Origin: PALSA-1296 sp037143335
Lineage (GTDB): Bacteria > Bacteroidota > Ignavibacteria > Palsa-1295
Reading direction: 5' to 3'
DNA length: 64,000 nt
Assembly (NCBI GenBank): GCA_037143335.1
Contig: JBAWZA010000008.1
Coordinates: 1-64,000 of the forward strand
Each line of letters begins with the position of its first letter. The first letter of the stretch is position 1. The notes beneath the pieces were generated by a model that made no database searches, was not told where the DNA came from, and saw nothing but the letters and a program-made list of their open reading frames with translations. The position numbers were made by a program, and so were the translations under genes. This document shows positions 26,016 to 36,305 of the stretch, in pieces.

Positions 26016-29000
26016 TCACTTCATTACATGAATAATATGTGAAGTGCTCTGATTAGCTGATTCAAGAGTGAGTATGTACACACCATTCGTCAGATCACTT
26101 GCATCAAAGTTGAGTGAATGTTCTCCCGCAGTATTCATGCCTGAGTGCAATACCTGAATCTTTCTGCCCAACAGGTCGGTCAATGTCAAAGTTGCCTGAG
26201 CATCTTCTGTCAAGCCGTATTCAACAGTAGTTTTTGTAGAGAATGGGTTCGGGAAATTGTGAATATAAAAATGTTCCGAGCTACCAAAATCATGAACACT
26301 ATTATAATTCTTGACGCCAAAACTCCATACATCCGTCCATGGTCCTGATTTTGATCCGTCACTCGTCTTAGCTTGCACTCTCCAAAAGTATGTGATCTTT
26401 TGTTGAAGACTACCAATCGTAACGCTTGTTGAAGTTAAATCAGGGCGGGAAATCACATTGGTTGCAAAACTCTGGTCGGTAGATAGCTCGAAGAAATAAT
26501 GCGAACCAGCTTCCGTCGTAGGTGACCATGTAAAGGTGATAGATGTATCAAGGTTTGATGATCCGCTCGTTGGCGTGACAAGTGACATAAGAAGCGGAGT
26601 TGGGGCTGGTGCACTTAATTGTACTTTGAGAATTTTCGCCGAATTTCCTGAGCTCAGAACTGAGACCCAAACCACAGTACCAGCCGCGCGAGGATCTAAT
26701 TCTATTCCTCTGACATTTGTGCCAGAATTTATTCCGTCTTGAACAAACCAAGAGTTCAACTCTGCACCGTCTTCACGATTCAACCGCAGTATGTAACTAT
26801 CATAGAGCGAAGGGCTTGCATCTGTTCCTTGGAAATCGGTCCAAGTGTGTAACAAGTTACCTGTTTTCGGATCTAAAGTGATACAACGTGGACCGAACGG
26901 TGATTGACGATCAAGCGACAAATCACCATAACTATTGAGTGGATTTGTTTTGCTCACAATGTGAATGATATTGTTATTTCTATCAGCAAGAAAGAGGGAA
27001 TCGCCACTAACGAAGATGCCTGTCCCATACGTACAAGGTGAACCCCATTTATGGACAGTGGTACCAGTTGTCGTTAACTCATAGATCCACGAAGTATTCT
27101 TACATTGATCGGATTGGTGAACGAACAAATGTTTCGTTGCCGGATCGTATTTGATGCCAGTACAGTATCCTCCGGTTGTGGTATTCACCGAACCAAGGAG
27201 TGCTCCAGTATTCGGATCAATCTTATAAATCTTCTTATCGTCTGTACTACTACATGACTGTGTGAATGATGTAGCCCACAAAATATTATCATCTTTATCG
27301 TACGCCAGATCATACATATAGAATGGCTGTTCGCTGAATGTTGTTAGCACAGACCCAGCAGGACGGACACGGATTCTAAATTGATATGATTGAATCACAT
27401 CCGATCCATTTGTTACACGCACCAAAGCAATTTCGCTTGGAGCAAAAGTGACATTCGGAACTTGTAGGCTTGTGCCTGAAACTGAAGGTGAAATTGTTTG
27501 CCACGTAATGGCTCCGTCTGTGCTAATCTCAACTTTAGCAGGTGAATTCACGCCAATCCAAGAAATCACAGCTGGCTCACCGACATACCAAATCTTTGCA
27601 GATGTGGGTGAGGTTATCCCTGAAAGTGAAGCAGCCATTGGTGCTTCCCAAATTGATCTTCCATGAGTGCCGGCGCGAATAACACGATTTTTCTTGTGGT
27701 ATGCAAGATCCGTAACGGGTGAATTGGGGAGTCCGTTGCCGTAAGGAATCCAGTTCGCCCCGTCGTCGGGAGAAAAGAAAACACCGACATCAGTTGCAAC
27801 ATAAAGGTTCGTCGGATGTTGATCATCCACGACAATCATGTTTGCTGAAATATCCGGAAGTGCCGCTGAAATATTTTGCCATGTTGCGCCAAGATCAGCG
27901 GTCTTCATGACGTGACTTGAGCCAAAGCCTGAAAGCGTTAAATAAAATGTATTTTTATCGGCGGGGCTAGCCTTGATCGAAGTAATGTCACGACCAGGAA
28001 GACCATTTGTTCTATTGGTAAAAACTCCGCCATTATTTACGGTTGACCAAATTTTTCCAGTCGTCGTACCGACGAGTAAAGTTTTGCCGTCGCCAGCAGG
28101 TCCGATAGCAGAGATGTAACCAGTTGTATCAAGTTGAGCCGGAAGCCTTGTCCATGAACCAGCCGTCGCGGTGTGATAGTAGAGATAGCGGGAACCAGTG
28201 TAAATAATATGGCTCGTTTCATCTTGCACCAGAGGAATAAGCCATGCAACAGAATCAGCAGTGTTTAACCCTGTTGACCAAGTGCTCTCTGAGCCATTAT
28301 ATTTCTGTACGGAAAAATTTGACGGGCGAATAAAATAGAGGACGTTGTGATCTTTCGAGTCAACAGCTACAGCCGCTCCATCCCCAGAAGCAAGCACATC
28401 CCAGTCTGCGCTACGCCCACCGCTAACAGTACCGTTATCTTGATTCCCAGAATATGTGATGTCGTCAACAGTTTGGTCAATCGCGATATTATATGGCTGT
28501 GTAATCGCCAAGTTATCTTGATTTACTTCATAGTTAGCGCCCTTATCTTTTGAAATAGCGACACCGCCATCACAACCTACGAAAAGTAAATTTGAGCCTT
28601 TTTTCGCGAACGCAGCACAATGTTGGTCGGGGTGTATGCCACCTGCGTAAGCCCTTCCAGCATCGGTCCATGAAGAACCACCGTCAACGCTGAGCCAGAT
28701 GGATATTCCACCGACGAGTATGCGATTCGCATCCTCAGGATCGCGTGTCACATAAACATCGTACCAGCCTTGCGCACTCGCACTCGTTGTGAAAATATCA
28801 CCGCCGTTACCAATTCCATTCTCAATATCATCCCATACTCCGCCACCGTCGGTTGAGCGGGTGAGTGCTTCGAGAGTGCCAGTGAAAGTCACCGACAATG
28901 CAACGATATCTTTCCAATTCTTCGGATCAACAGCAATATGCATACGTCGCATATTTTTTCCGATAAACGGATTGACGTTATCCCATGATTTGCCTCCGTC

Positions 29001-29858
29001 TTGTGAAAGATAAATACCGTGACCTGTCACAGCAGCATAGAGAATATCTGATCCGTTAACTTTCGTGCACGTAACATCTGTTACCTGACCTGGTGGCAAG
29101 CCGCCTGCTGCCCGTGTCCAAGTATTACCTCCATCATCAGTGATATAGAGTCCTCCACCTGAGCCAGCCCCGCAAGCATAAACGATTGAAGAGTTATTTG
29201 TACTTACGACAATTTTCGAGAATGCACTTACAAAATTCAAGCCCTTCGAAGCCCATGTTTTACCGCCATCAATACTTTTTAAAAGTCCAGACCCGAAATA
29301 CGAATCAATTGCACCAACGAATTCTCCTGTACCAGCATATAATATATTTGGGTTGACGGGATCAATAGCAAGTGCACCCATTGCAAGCGAGTATGCATTA
29401 TCGGTTTGTGGATTCCAGGTAAGGCCAGCATCAGTAGTTTTCCAGATACCGCCTGCGGCGGCTCCGAGATAGGCAATCTTTTCGTTCGTTGGATCGGTGA
29501 CGATAGTGTTTACTCTTCCAGCATGGTAATTGCTTGCGTTCGAGATGTTCACCGGTCCAACAATCGTCCAAGAAGCATTTGTGAGTGCTGCAAGAGAAGA
29601 CTCCTTTGCAGGAGTACCGTCAACAGGGAAATACTTTGCGCGCAATTCATCGCGCTTCTTCACCGCATTCATCCATCCGTCCTGAGGGATGTACCCTAAA
29701 CCGAATGTGCGCCGACCGTAAAACCACTTAAAGAAACCGTCAGCGCTTGTTGTTTCCGTCTCCTCAGTTTCATTCTGAATCCATTGCGAATGTGAAATCT
29801 TTGGGGAAAGAATGAGAGCCACAATCATCAGGCTCGAGAGAACAACAACTTTTTTCAT
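26016..29858 (-). CDS. Secreted BNR/sortilin-type propeller protein with T9SS sorting domain
   Basis: A 1280-residue exported protein with a signal peptide (KISHSQ). It has many BNR/Asp-box repeats (GGIWKTTDAGLTW, SIDGGKTW, ITDDGGNTW, LSQDGGKSW, SVDGGSSW) forming one or two seven-bladed propellers over roughly residues 85-750. A second set of propeller-like segments follows. Next is a fibronectin III-like domain about 1080-1190 (YFWRVQAKTSDGSKSGPW) and finally a type A T9SS sorting domain from about residue 1205 (FPNPFSTKT, LTNGVYILTLES). It is T9SS cargo displayed or released at the surface. The ligand or activity is unknown, and glycosidase catalytic residues are not evident. Confidence 0.88.
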   Translation of the reverse strand: MKKVVVLSSLMIVALILSPKISHSQWIQNETEETETTSADGFFKWFYGRRTFGLGYIPQDGWMNAVKKRDELRAKYFPVDGTPAKESSLAALTNASWTIVGPVNISNASNYHAGRVNTIVTDPTNEKIAYLGAAAGGIWKTTDAGLTWNPQTDNAYSLAMGALAIDPVNPNILYAGTGEFVGAIDSYFGSGLLKSIDGGKTWASKGLNFVSAFSKIVVSTNNSSIVYACGAGSGGGLYITDDGGNTWTRAAGGLPPGQVTDVTCTKVNGSDILYAAVTGHGIYLSQDGGKSWDNVNPFIGKNMRRMHIAVDPKNWKDIVALSVTFTGTLEALTRSTDGGGVWDDIENGIGNGGDIFTTSASAQGWYDVYVTRDPEDANRILVGGISIWLSVDGGSSWTDAGRAYAGGIHPDQHCAAFAKKGSNLLFVGCDGGVAISKDKGANYEVNQDNLAITQPYNIAIDQTVDDITYSGNQDNGTVSGGRSADWDVLASGDGAAVAVDSKDHNVLYFIRPSNFSVQKYNGSESTWSTGLNTADSVAWLIPLVQDETSHIIYTGSRYLYYHTATAGSWTRLPAQLDTTGYISAIGPAGDGKTLLVGTTTGKIWSTVNNGGVFTNRTNGLPGRDITSIKASPADKNTFYLTLSGFGSSHVMKTADLGATWQNISAALPDISANMIVVDDQHPTNLYVATDVGVFFSPDDGANWIPYGNGLPNSPVTDLAYHKKNRVIRAGTHGRSIWEAPMAASLSGITSPTSAKIWYVGEPAVISWIGVNSPAKVEISTDGAITWQTISPSVSGTSLQVPNVTFAPSEIALVRVTNGSDVIQSYQFRIRVRPAGSVLTTFSEQPFYMYDLAYDKDDNILWATSFTQSCSSTDDKKIYKIDPNTGALLGSVNTTTGGYCTGIKYDPATKHLFVHQSDQCKNTSWIYELTTTGTTVHKWGSPCTYGTGIFVSGDSLFLADRNNNIIHIVSKTNPLNSYGDLSLDRQSPFGPRCITLDPKTGNLLHTWTDFQGTDASPSLYDSYILRLNREDGAELNSWFVQDGINSGTNVRGIELDPRAAGTVVWVSVLSSGNSAKILKVQLSAPAPTPLLMSLVTPTSGSSNLDTSITFTWSPTTEAGSHYFFELSTDQSFATNVISRPDLTSTSVTIGSLQQKITYFWRVQAKTSDGSKSGPWTDVWSFGVKNYNSVHDFGSSEHFYIHNFPNPFSTKTTVEYGLTEDAQATLTLTDLLGRKIQVLHSGMNTAGEHSLNFDASDLTNGVYILTLESANQSTSHIIHVMK

Positions 29859-29888
29859 ATTGGAAATAAGTAATAAAATTCAAACACA

Positions 29889-30641
29889 TCAAATATGCGG
29901 CACACCTGCTAACGGATTTCTCCAAAGATTAGCTTCCATACCGCGAGACTTTGTTGCCTCAATTTCCATTCCTCGCCAGATATTCTGACAAGGGAAAACG
30001 CTTTGCTCCAAAGCAGTGCCTAAAATGACGGAATCAAAACTTGGGGTTAAGCTAAGAACTTCTACCAAGGTCTCGTATGAGTAAACACCAAAAAGCAGGG
30101 AAAGGCGCAATCCGGCAGCAGTCGCCTCGGTCAGGGCACTTCGTGCTAGCTCTAGGTCGAGTGGTTGATCATTCTGCAGGGTGATACACGCACGACCAAC
30201 ACCGTCCGCCTTTAAGCGAGAAAAAGTATCTTGATTTGCTAATTCGAATGGAAAAGTAAGAGAAATCTTTTGCTTGCTAAAACCGCTAATACATTCTGTG
30301 AGGAATACATCAGTTACATTATATGGCAGGAAAAGTCTGTAAATCCCAGATTGGATGAGTTGTCGTATGCAGTCTAGATTATCAGGGATTGACGAAAGGG
30401 AAACTTCGATAGGAATATCAACTGACTGTCGAATGAGTTCGATTAACTCCAAATTCTCTTGTGTCCATTCTTTTCCTCCTTCAATGATTAAGTGGAGTGC
30501 TTTGGCATTTTCTTTGCGAAGCAACCGGGCGCGATCAACCGGACTGGGGTAAGCGAGTTCTGGGAGTTCAGCTCCATTCAGGCTGAAACCACCAACACTA
30601 ACACCATCTCGGATTTTGATGGAGGGAATAACTAATAACAT
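29889..30641 (-). CDS. HisA/HisF-like TIM-barrel protein, catalytic residues lost
   Basis: A 250-residue protein that opens like HisA (MLLVIPSIKIRDG) and keeps the TIM-barrel spacing. Lys9 stands where HisA has its catalytic Asp8. The second aspartate region reads LTFPFELANQD. The phosphate-binding glycine loops are replaced (GVYSYETL and GTALEQSVF). It is therefore unlikely to be the histidine isomerase, and no other his gene is near. It starts a minus-strand run with the T9SS propeller protein 30 bases downstream. Function unknown. Confidence 0.7.
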   Translation of the reverse strand: MLLVIPSIKIRDGVSVGGFSLNGAELPELAYPSPVDRARLLRKENAKALHLIIEGGKEWTQENLELIELIRQSVDIPIEVSLSSIPDNLDCIRQLIQSGIYRLFLPYNVTDVFLTECISGFSKQKISLTFPFELANQDTFSRLKADGVGRACITLQNDQPLDLELARSALTEATAAGLRLSLLFGVYSYETLVEVLSLTPSFDSVILGTALEQSVFPCQNIWRGMEIEATKSRGMEANLWRNPLAGVPHI

Positions 30642-30678
30642 TTTTTAAAATTCGAGTACAACTAATTCACAAAAACAG

Positions 30679-30686
30679 TATATTTG
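30679..30686 (+). promoter_or_regulatory. Possible smc promoter element
   Basis: TATATTTG fits TAnnTTTG and lies 141 bases before the smc ATG, between the divergent HisA-like and smc genes. No TTG is well placed at -33, so the call is tentative. Confidence 0.35.
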
Positions 30687-30826
30687 CCATTATGATAGTG
30701 CAAGTTGAAACAATCAACGCACCGAAATGATTATCATACAAATCGTATTTCAATGATTACTGTTTGATTACGACGGGACGAAGTGTAGCTTACTCCTGTT
30801 TACGTTCTACTAACCAACGCAACGAA

Positions 30827-33800
30827 ATGTATTTATCGAAACTTGAACTCATCGGCTTTAAGTCATTTGCGAACAAAACATTACTGAAGTTCGACTCAGG
30901 AATGACTTCAATTGTTGGACCAAATGGATGTGGCAAAACGAATGTCGTTGATGCCATCAGGTGGGCTTTGGGCGAGCAGAAGGCTGGTACCCTTCGCTCG
31001 GATGTGATGGAGAATGTCATCTTCAATGGCTCCCGTACGCGCAAACCGCTCGGCATGTCCGAGGTTTCGTTGACAATCGAAAATACAAAAGGCATCCTCC
31101 CAACAGAGTACTCCGAAGTGACAATTACGCGACGGTTATTCCGTTCTGGAGAATCTGAGTATTTACTCAACAAAGCGCAGTGTCGCCTTAAAGATATTAT
31201 CGAGCTATTCATGGATACCAGCATGGGAGCCAATGCATATTCGGTGATTGAGTTGAAGATGATTGAAACAATTTTAAGTGACCGTACAGAGGAAAGGCGC
31301 AAACTCTTCGAAGAAGCCGCTGGTGTCACAAAATATAAAGCCCGAAGGAAAGAAGCACTCAGACGCTTAGACCAAGTCACTGCAGATCTGGAAAAAATTG
31401 ACTCAATTATCAAAGAAGTCACCAAGAACGTAAACTCTCTCGAGCGTCAGGCAGAGAAGGCAGCACGGTATAATGAACTCACAGTCTCACTTAAGACTGC
31501 TGAGATTGATTTGATGGAGCATGAATATGCGTCATCCTTCAACAAACTCACTCCGCTCCGCACGATACTCCGAGAGCACGAAGCCACGCGCTCAAGTTTA
31601 GTCACTGAACTGGCTAAATTTGAATCCCTCATTGATCTTGGGACACGTGAAGAAGAGGAAATTGAAGATCAACTGCGTATAGCTGAGCGTTCGCTTAAAG
31701 AAAAAAATGAAACATTCAGCAGACTCCGCGCCACGATTGCCGGCACCGAGGAAAGAATCGTCTCGCTCGGCGATCAGCTTGCTACAGCACAGAAAGACAT
31801 CGAACGATTAGAGTTAGACTCAAAGACTTTAACTGCGACACTACAGAGTCATACTCTCAACGTTGAGCACCTTCGGACTGAAGCGGCTACGCATGCTCAG
31901 ATAAAGGAGCAAGCTCAAGCTGACTATACGGTTGCGCGCAATGATCTTGATAGCCGTCACTCCGCATTCCAATCGGCTCAGCGCAAAGTCTCCACACTTC
32001 TGGACGAGAGAAATGACCTCTCGCGGAGTGCAGCCCAATCGCGCGCTCGTCTTGAAGAATTAGCACTCCGAACTACTCAGATTACTGCCGAGGAAGAGCG
32101 ATTACAATCCCATCAGAGTGAATTGAAGATCACGGAGTCATCCTCTTCGATCGAACACGAGACTGCACTGCGTAAACTCGCTGATGCCGAACAACATCGC
32201 CGTGAAGTACTTGCTGTGCGTGAAAGTCTAAAGTCCAGTATTAATTCACTCCAAAATAAATCATTCGGAATACAAAAGGAGATCGGACAGCATCTCTCAA
32301 AAATAGAATTTCTTACTAGCTTGGTAGAACGCTCACTTGGTACAAGCGAAGGCTCCGAGTTCTTGATGAAGAATCATAGTTGGTCAAAGTCTGGCGGACC
32401 AATTACTGTTTTGGATGCCATAAATACTTCGCCAGAATATCGCGTTGCAATCGAAAACGCACTCGGTGAAGCAGGGCAGTATCTGATTGCATCGACAAGA
32501 GCAGAAGCCATGGAGGCGATTGAGTCGCTCCGACATTCACAAAAAGGAAAGGCTACATTTATTTGTTTGGACGAAGTACCAAATTACACGGACGAACTTC
32601 CTACCAATTCCGCGCTGAAGGTGACAACGTTTGAGGATAAATACCGTAATCTCTATTCATTGTTGCTTGGCAATACTGCAACGGCTGATACACTTAGTTC
32701 TGCTTTTTCACTATTACGAAACACGTCTTCTCTTGAGCAAATTGTGACTCTCGACGGCGAAGTTGTTACGCATAGTGGTGTATTACGTGGTGGCTCCAAG
32801 AAGAATTCTGAAGGATCGCTCATTGGTAAGCAACAACAAATTGCTGAACTCGAGACAAAAGCAAATGGACTCCGTCTCCAAGTAGAAGAAATAGACAAAG
32901 AAATTGAATCTGCTAATCTGCAATACGAACAAATCTCGCTTCATACTATTGAAGGCGATCTTAAAACCGCTCAGGATAGTTTCCGTAGTGCCGAACGCTC
33001 GCTCGAACAAATTGCCTACGAACTCAAAAGAACCTCTGAGCAATTAACTGCAATTTCAAGAGAGAAGCACGAACTGACAATTCGTAATTCGGATCAGCTG
33101 AGTGCTCTGGAAGAAATTACACCAGCACTTGAAGAATTAGAATCTAAGTATGTCGCCGCGAACCAGTCGCTTGCAGAAGTTCAACTTGATGTGCAAAAGG
33201 CGGAGCAGGCACTATCAGCTGTCTCAGAGGCATATACGACAGCTCAAGTAAAGGCAAGCCAGTCGCAGTCACTCTTGGATAGGACATTATCCGAAATCAC
33301 AAGACTGCAACGCGAAATTGAGTCTGCTGCTGTCTTGCTCTCGGAGAAAGCCTCAGACACCGAGAGGTTTGAGTCCGAGCGCAACTCGAACCAAGTGAAG
33401 GGTACTGAATTAAAATCCATGCTCGAATCACTCGAATCCGAGATTGGCACATCGGAGACGCAGTACCAAGCAATTCTTGCCCAGAAAAAAGACAAGCAAT
33501 CACTGATTCATAAATATCGCGAGGGATTACGTGACCAGCGACAAGAGCATGAAAAAACTCTGAGTGCCACACATGAGCTGGCATTGAAGATACAGGAGTT
33601 GGAGACAAAAATATCTTCACTTGCTCTTCGTGCCCGCGAAGAATTCCAGATCGAGCAGATTGAATTGAAGGAATATAGTGACGATGATACTTTTAGCTTT
33701 GGTGAAGCCCGCGAACAGATTCAGTCACTCAAACAAACTATTCGAAATCTTGGTAATGTCAATCAATTGGCCTTCGAAGAATTCACGACCGAAAAAGAGC

Positions 33801-34372
33801 GGATGGAGTTTCTGACGACTCAGCGCAAAGACCTTGCAGATGGACAAAAAACATTGCTCGAAACGATTGACGAGATCAATACTACTGCCACTGCAAAATT
33901 TTTGGAAACATTTGCACAGGTGCAAATATATTTTCAAGATATTTTCCGTTCGTTATTTACTGAAGGTGATGAGTGTGAATTAAAATTGGAAGAGGGCAAA
34001 GATCCACTCGAAGCACAAATCGAAATCATTGCCAGACCCCGTGGTAAGAAGCCGCATGGAATTGAATCTCTTTCAGGTGGTGAAAAGACGATGACTGCGA
34101 TTGCCCTACTTTTCGCAATTTACCTGGTCAAGCCAAGCCCATTTTGCATCTTGGACGAAGTGGATGCGCCACTTGATGATGCGAACATCGATCGCTTCCT
34201 TCAGCTTGTCAAACGCTTTACGAAGGAGACACAATTTATTGTTGTTACTCATAACAAGCGTACAATGGCTGCGGCTGACGCACTCTATGGTGTCACACAA
34301 GAAGAGGATGGCATTTCAAAAATCGTAAGTGTCCGATTAAAGAAAGAACCGACGTTGGCAGTGGCGGCATAA
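30827..34372 (+). CDS. smc: Chromosome segregation ATPase SMC
   Basis: An 1181-residue condensin subunit that organises and segregates the chromosome as a dimer. The N-terminal head has Walker A GPNGCGKTN followed by VVDAIRWALGEQ. Two long coiled coils flank the hinge at about residues 512-660 (the GPITVLDAI to GGSKKNSEG region). The C-terminal head has the signature LSGGEKTMTAIALLFAIYL and Walker B FCILDEVDAPLDD. The length is normal. The ATG at 30827 gives the family N terminus MYLSKLELIGFKSF. The frame is open from 30764. It converges on cdsA with one base between the stop codons. Confidence 0.97.
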   Translation: MYLSKLELIGFKSFANKTLLKFDSGMTSIVGPNGCGKTNVVDAIRWALGEQKAGTLRSDVMENVIFNGSRTRKPLGMSEVSLTIENTKGILPTEYSEVTITRRLFRSGESEYLLNKAQCRLKDIIELFMDTSMGANAYSVIELKMIETILSDRTEERRKLFEEAAGVTKYKARRKEALRRLDQVTADLEKIDSIIKEVTKNVNSLERQAEKAARYNELTVSLKTAEIDLMEHEYASSFNKLTPLRTILREHEATRSSLVTELAKFESLIDLGTREEEEIEDQLRIAERSLKEKNETFSRLRATIAGTEERIVSLGDQLATAQKDIERLELDSKTLTATLQSHTLNVEHLRTEAATHAQIKEQAQADYTVARNDLDSRHSAFQSAQRKVSTLLDERNDLSRSAAQSRARLEELALRTTQITAEEERLQSHQSELKITESSSSIEHETALRKLADAEQHRREVLAVRESLKSSINSLQNKSFGIQKEIGQHLSKIEFLTSLVERSLGTSEGSEFLMKNHSWSKSGGPITVLDAINTSPEYRVAIENALGEAGQYLIASTRAEAMEAIESLRHSQKGKATFICLDEVPNYTDELPTNSALKVTTFEDKYRNLYSLLLGNTATADTLSSAFSLLRNTSSLEQIVTLDGEVVTHSGVLRGGSKKNSEGSLIGKQQQIAELETKANGLRLQVEEIDKEIESANLQYEQISLHTIEGDLKTAQDSFRSAERSLEQIAYELKRTSEQLTAISREKHELTIRNSDQLSALEEITPALEELESKYVAANQSLAEVQLDVQKAEQALSAVSEAYTTAQVKASQSQSLLDRTLSEITRLQREIESAAVLLSEKASDTERFESERNSNQVKGTELKSMLESLESEIGTSETQYQAILAQKKDKQSLIHKYREGLRDQRQEHEKTLSATHELALKIQELETKISSLALRAREEFQIEQIELKEYSDDDTFSFGEAREQIQSLKQTIRNLGNVNQLAFEEFTTEKERMEFLTTQRKDLADGQKTLLETIDEINTTATAKFLETFAQVQIYFQDIFRSLFTEGDECELKLEEGKDPLEAQIEIIARPRGKKPHGIESLSGGEKTMTAIALLFAIYLVKPSPFCILDEVDAPLDDANIDRFLQLVKRFTKETQFIVVTHNKRTMAAADALYGVTQEEDGISKIVSVRLKKEPTLAVAA

Positions 34373-34373
34373 C

Positions 34374-35264
34374 TCACACTCCGAAAAACCAGAGGTAGAG
34401 TAATACAACAGGAGCGGAAAAAATGATCGAATCAAGTCTGTCAAGAACACCGCCGTGTCCTGGAATTAAGTTGGAAGAATCTTTAACCCCTACATCTCTT
34501 TTCAGAAGTGATTTCCCGAAATCACCGAATTGTCCGATGATTCCAATGATTACCCCAATAGCAATGCATGATTGCATCGAGATATTAGCAAATTGGTAGA
34601 TGAGTGAATGCGCCAAGACCCATACCATAACTGTCATCACGAGATTTGCTACAGCTCCTTCCCATGATTTCCCAGGACTGATGTGCTTCGCAATCTTATG
34701 TTTCCCGAGAGCTTTTCCCGCAAAGTATGCAGCACTATCGCCGACCCAAATTGAGACCAAGAGTGCAACGAGAAAGTATCCACCCGAAAGTTTATCGAAT
34801 TGCTCTAATCCAATATTTTTCATAGTGAAAAATTCGTGAATCCCAAGCAAACTTCCTAATCCAACTCCAATATAAATTGGACCAAAAAGTGTAATCGCTG
34901 TTCCTTCCAATGGATTCGGCTGACCTCTGAACAATTCAACGGTAAGAATCACGATGCTTGCGCAAATGATTACAACACTTAACATTTCGGTTTGAGGTGA
35001 GATTACTGACAATCCGAATGAGGAAAGAATGGATTGGAGTCTGAATTTCCCAAAGCTGAGAGCAACGAGGAGCGTCATCAATACTCCGACGATATATTGC
35101 GGTTTGTATCCTTTCACCTTCGCCAGTCCGTAATACTCGCAAACTGTCAAGCCAGAAAGAATGAGTACGAGCGTGTACAGCGCAAATGGTTTTTTAAGTA
35201 CGATAAAGACTACGATAGGTATCGCGATTACTGCAACGAGAACTCTTTGAACAAGATTATTCAT
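34374..35264 (-). CDS. cdsA: Phosphatidate cytidylyltransferase
   Basis: A 296-residue multi-pass membrane enzyme that makes CDP-diacylglycerol from phosphatidate and CTP for phospholipid synthesis. It carries the CDP-alcohol signature in the C-terminal third: WVGDSAAYFAGKALGKHK, then ISPGKSWEGAVANLV, and the closing LLKRDVGVKDSS and HGGVLDRLDS segments. It starts 20 bases after the CPBP protease gene on the same strand. Confidence 0.96.
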   Translation of the reverse strand: MNNLVQRVLVAVIAIPIVVFIVLKKPFALYTLVLILSGLTVCEYYGLAKVKGYKPQYIVGVLMTLLVALSFGKFRLQSILSSFGLSVISPQTEMLSVVIICASIVILTVELFRGQPNPLEGTAITLFGPIYIGVGLGSLLGIHEFFTMKNIGLEQFDKLSGGYFLVALLVSIWVGDSAAYFAGKALGKHKIAKHISPGKSWEGAVANLVMTVMVWVLAHSLIYQFANISMQSCIAIGVIIGIIGQFGDFGKSLLKRDVGVKDSSNLIPGHGGVLDRLDSIIFSAPVVLLYLWFFGV

Positions 35265-35284
35265 GTTTGTGCTGATTTTATCTG

Positions 35285-36301
35285 TTAAACGATTTCATTT
35301 AGTTCTTCGAATTGCCTTACTATAAACGTCCTCGATTTTACATCCTTCGTTATCCTTTGGAAGAGGTACAGAAAGCTTGCAAGTCCGAGCGCAGAAATGG
35401 TAAGGAGTTCAAAAGCTTGATCAACCGGCATTTGAGTACTGCCTGCTAATGAGCTAGCAACTCCTGTATTTTGGCTAGCAAAATAAACAACAAGAACTAT
35501 AATTCCATTATTGAATGCATGGGCTAAAATACTCACTCGCAAATCACAAGTCCGATACGCTAACCATCCAAGCAACAACCCTAATGTACAGAGACCAGGA
35601 AAATTAAAGGGGCTGAGGTGGAGTGCTGCAAAAAGTATTGATGTCACAATAATCGCGACTATGGGTCGCGCTTTCAATTTCCCGCTACGTTCAATATTAG
35701 TTTGGACGAAACCTCGAAAGAAAAATTCTTCAGCGAAAGCGGGGATAACTGCAATCCCAAAAAGAAACAAAATTGCCTGCGTAGGTGAGTGAGCGGTTGT
35801 CAACCCTTTCATCATGTCATCAATTTTTAATTGGTAAGCATCCAACACCGAATACATATCCGGAAATTGGGAAAGCAGGGAAATCCATAATGATGAAAGT
35901 GCCGACCCAAAGAGTTGACCAAATGCAATTATCGGAATTCCTACCAGATGAAATGAAATCCGTGACTCGCTCATTCCCTCCAGCCGAAAAGTCTGGAAAA
36001 ATTCTTGACCGAATGAACGCGAGAGTAAGACCGGAATACCGATGAGTCCGACTAACTGAGATATTGAGTTCGAGAGTATCAGTACGGTAGGCGAGGAATT
36101 AGCTAGATCAACCCCGTAGATTGCAACCAAAATGAGACCGCTAATCATATTGAAAAGAACCCCAATCCCAACGACAAGTCCTATCGCTCTTCCGATCCCA
36201 AAGTAGCCGTTTCGCATTGATAATTCTGCTTGTTTTACGTAATTTTTCGCACGGGAAAAACCAAACTTGTTTAGAATCGTTTCTGTTAAGTTGCCACTCA
36301 C
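35285..36301 (-). CDS. CPBP (CAAX) family intramembrane glutamic protease
   Basis: A 338-residue membrane protein with about eight helices and the three CPBP motifs: EEFFFR (Glu191, Glu192, Arg196), F224-ALH228 and HxxxN (His261, Asn265). These are the catalytic residues of Rce1-type intramembrane proteases. The substrate is unknown. The only reasonable start is the GTG at 36301, just 5 bases beyond a TAnnTTTG element, so its mRNA would be almost leaderless. It is followed by cdsA, probably in one transcript. Confidence 0.88.
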   Translation of the reverse strand: MSGNLTETILNKFGFSRAKNYVKQAELSMRNGYFGIGRAIGLVVGIGVLFNMISGLILVAIYGVDLANSSPTVLILSNSISQLVGLIGIPVLLSRSFGQEFFQTFRLEGMSESRISFHLVGIPIIAFGQLFGSALSSLWISLLSQFPDMYSVLDAYQLKIDDMMKGLTTAHSPTQAILFLFGIAVIPAFAEEFFFRGFVQTNIERSGKLKARPIVAIIVTSILFAALHLSPFNFPGLCTLGLLLGWLAYRTCDLRVSILAHAFNNGIIVLVVYFASQNTGVASSLAGSTQMPVDQAFELLTISALGLASFLYLFQRITKDVKSRTFIVRQFEELNEIV

Positions 36302-36305
36302 TTTA

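Noticed and set aside
29889..30641. Histidine biosynthesis isomerase hisA
   Set aside because: The catalytic Asp and the phosphate-binding glycines are missing and there is no his operon.
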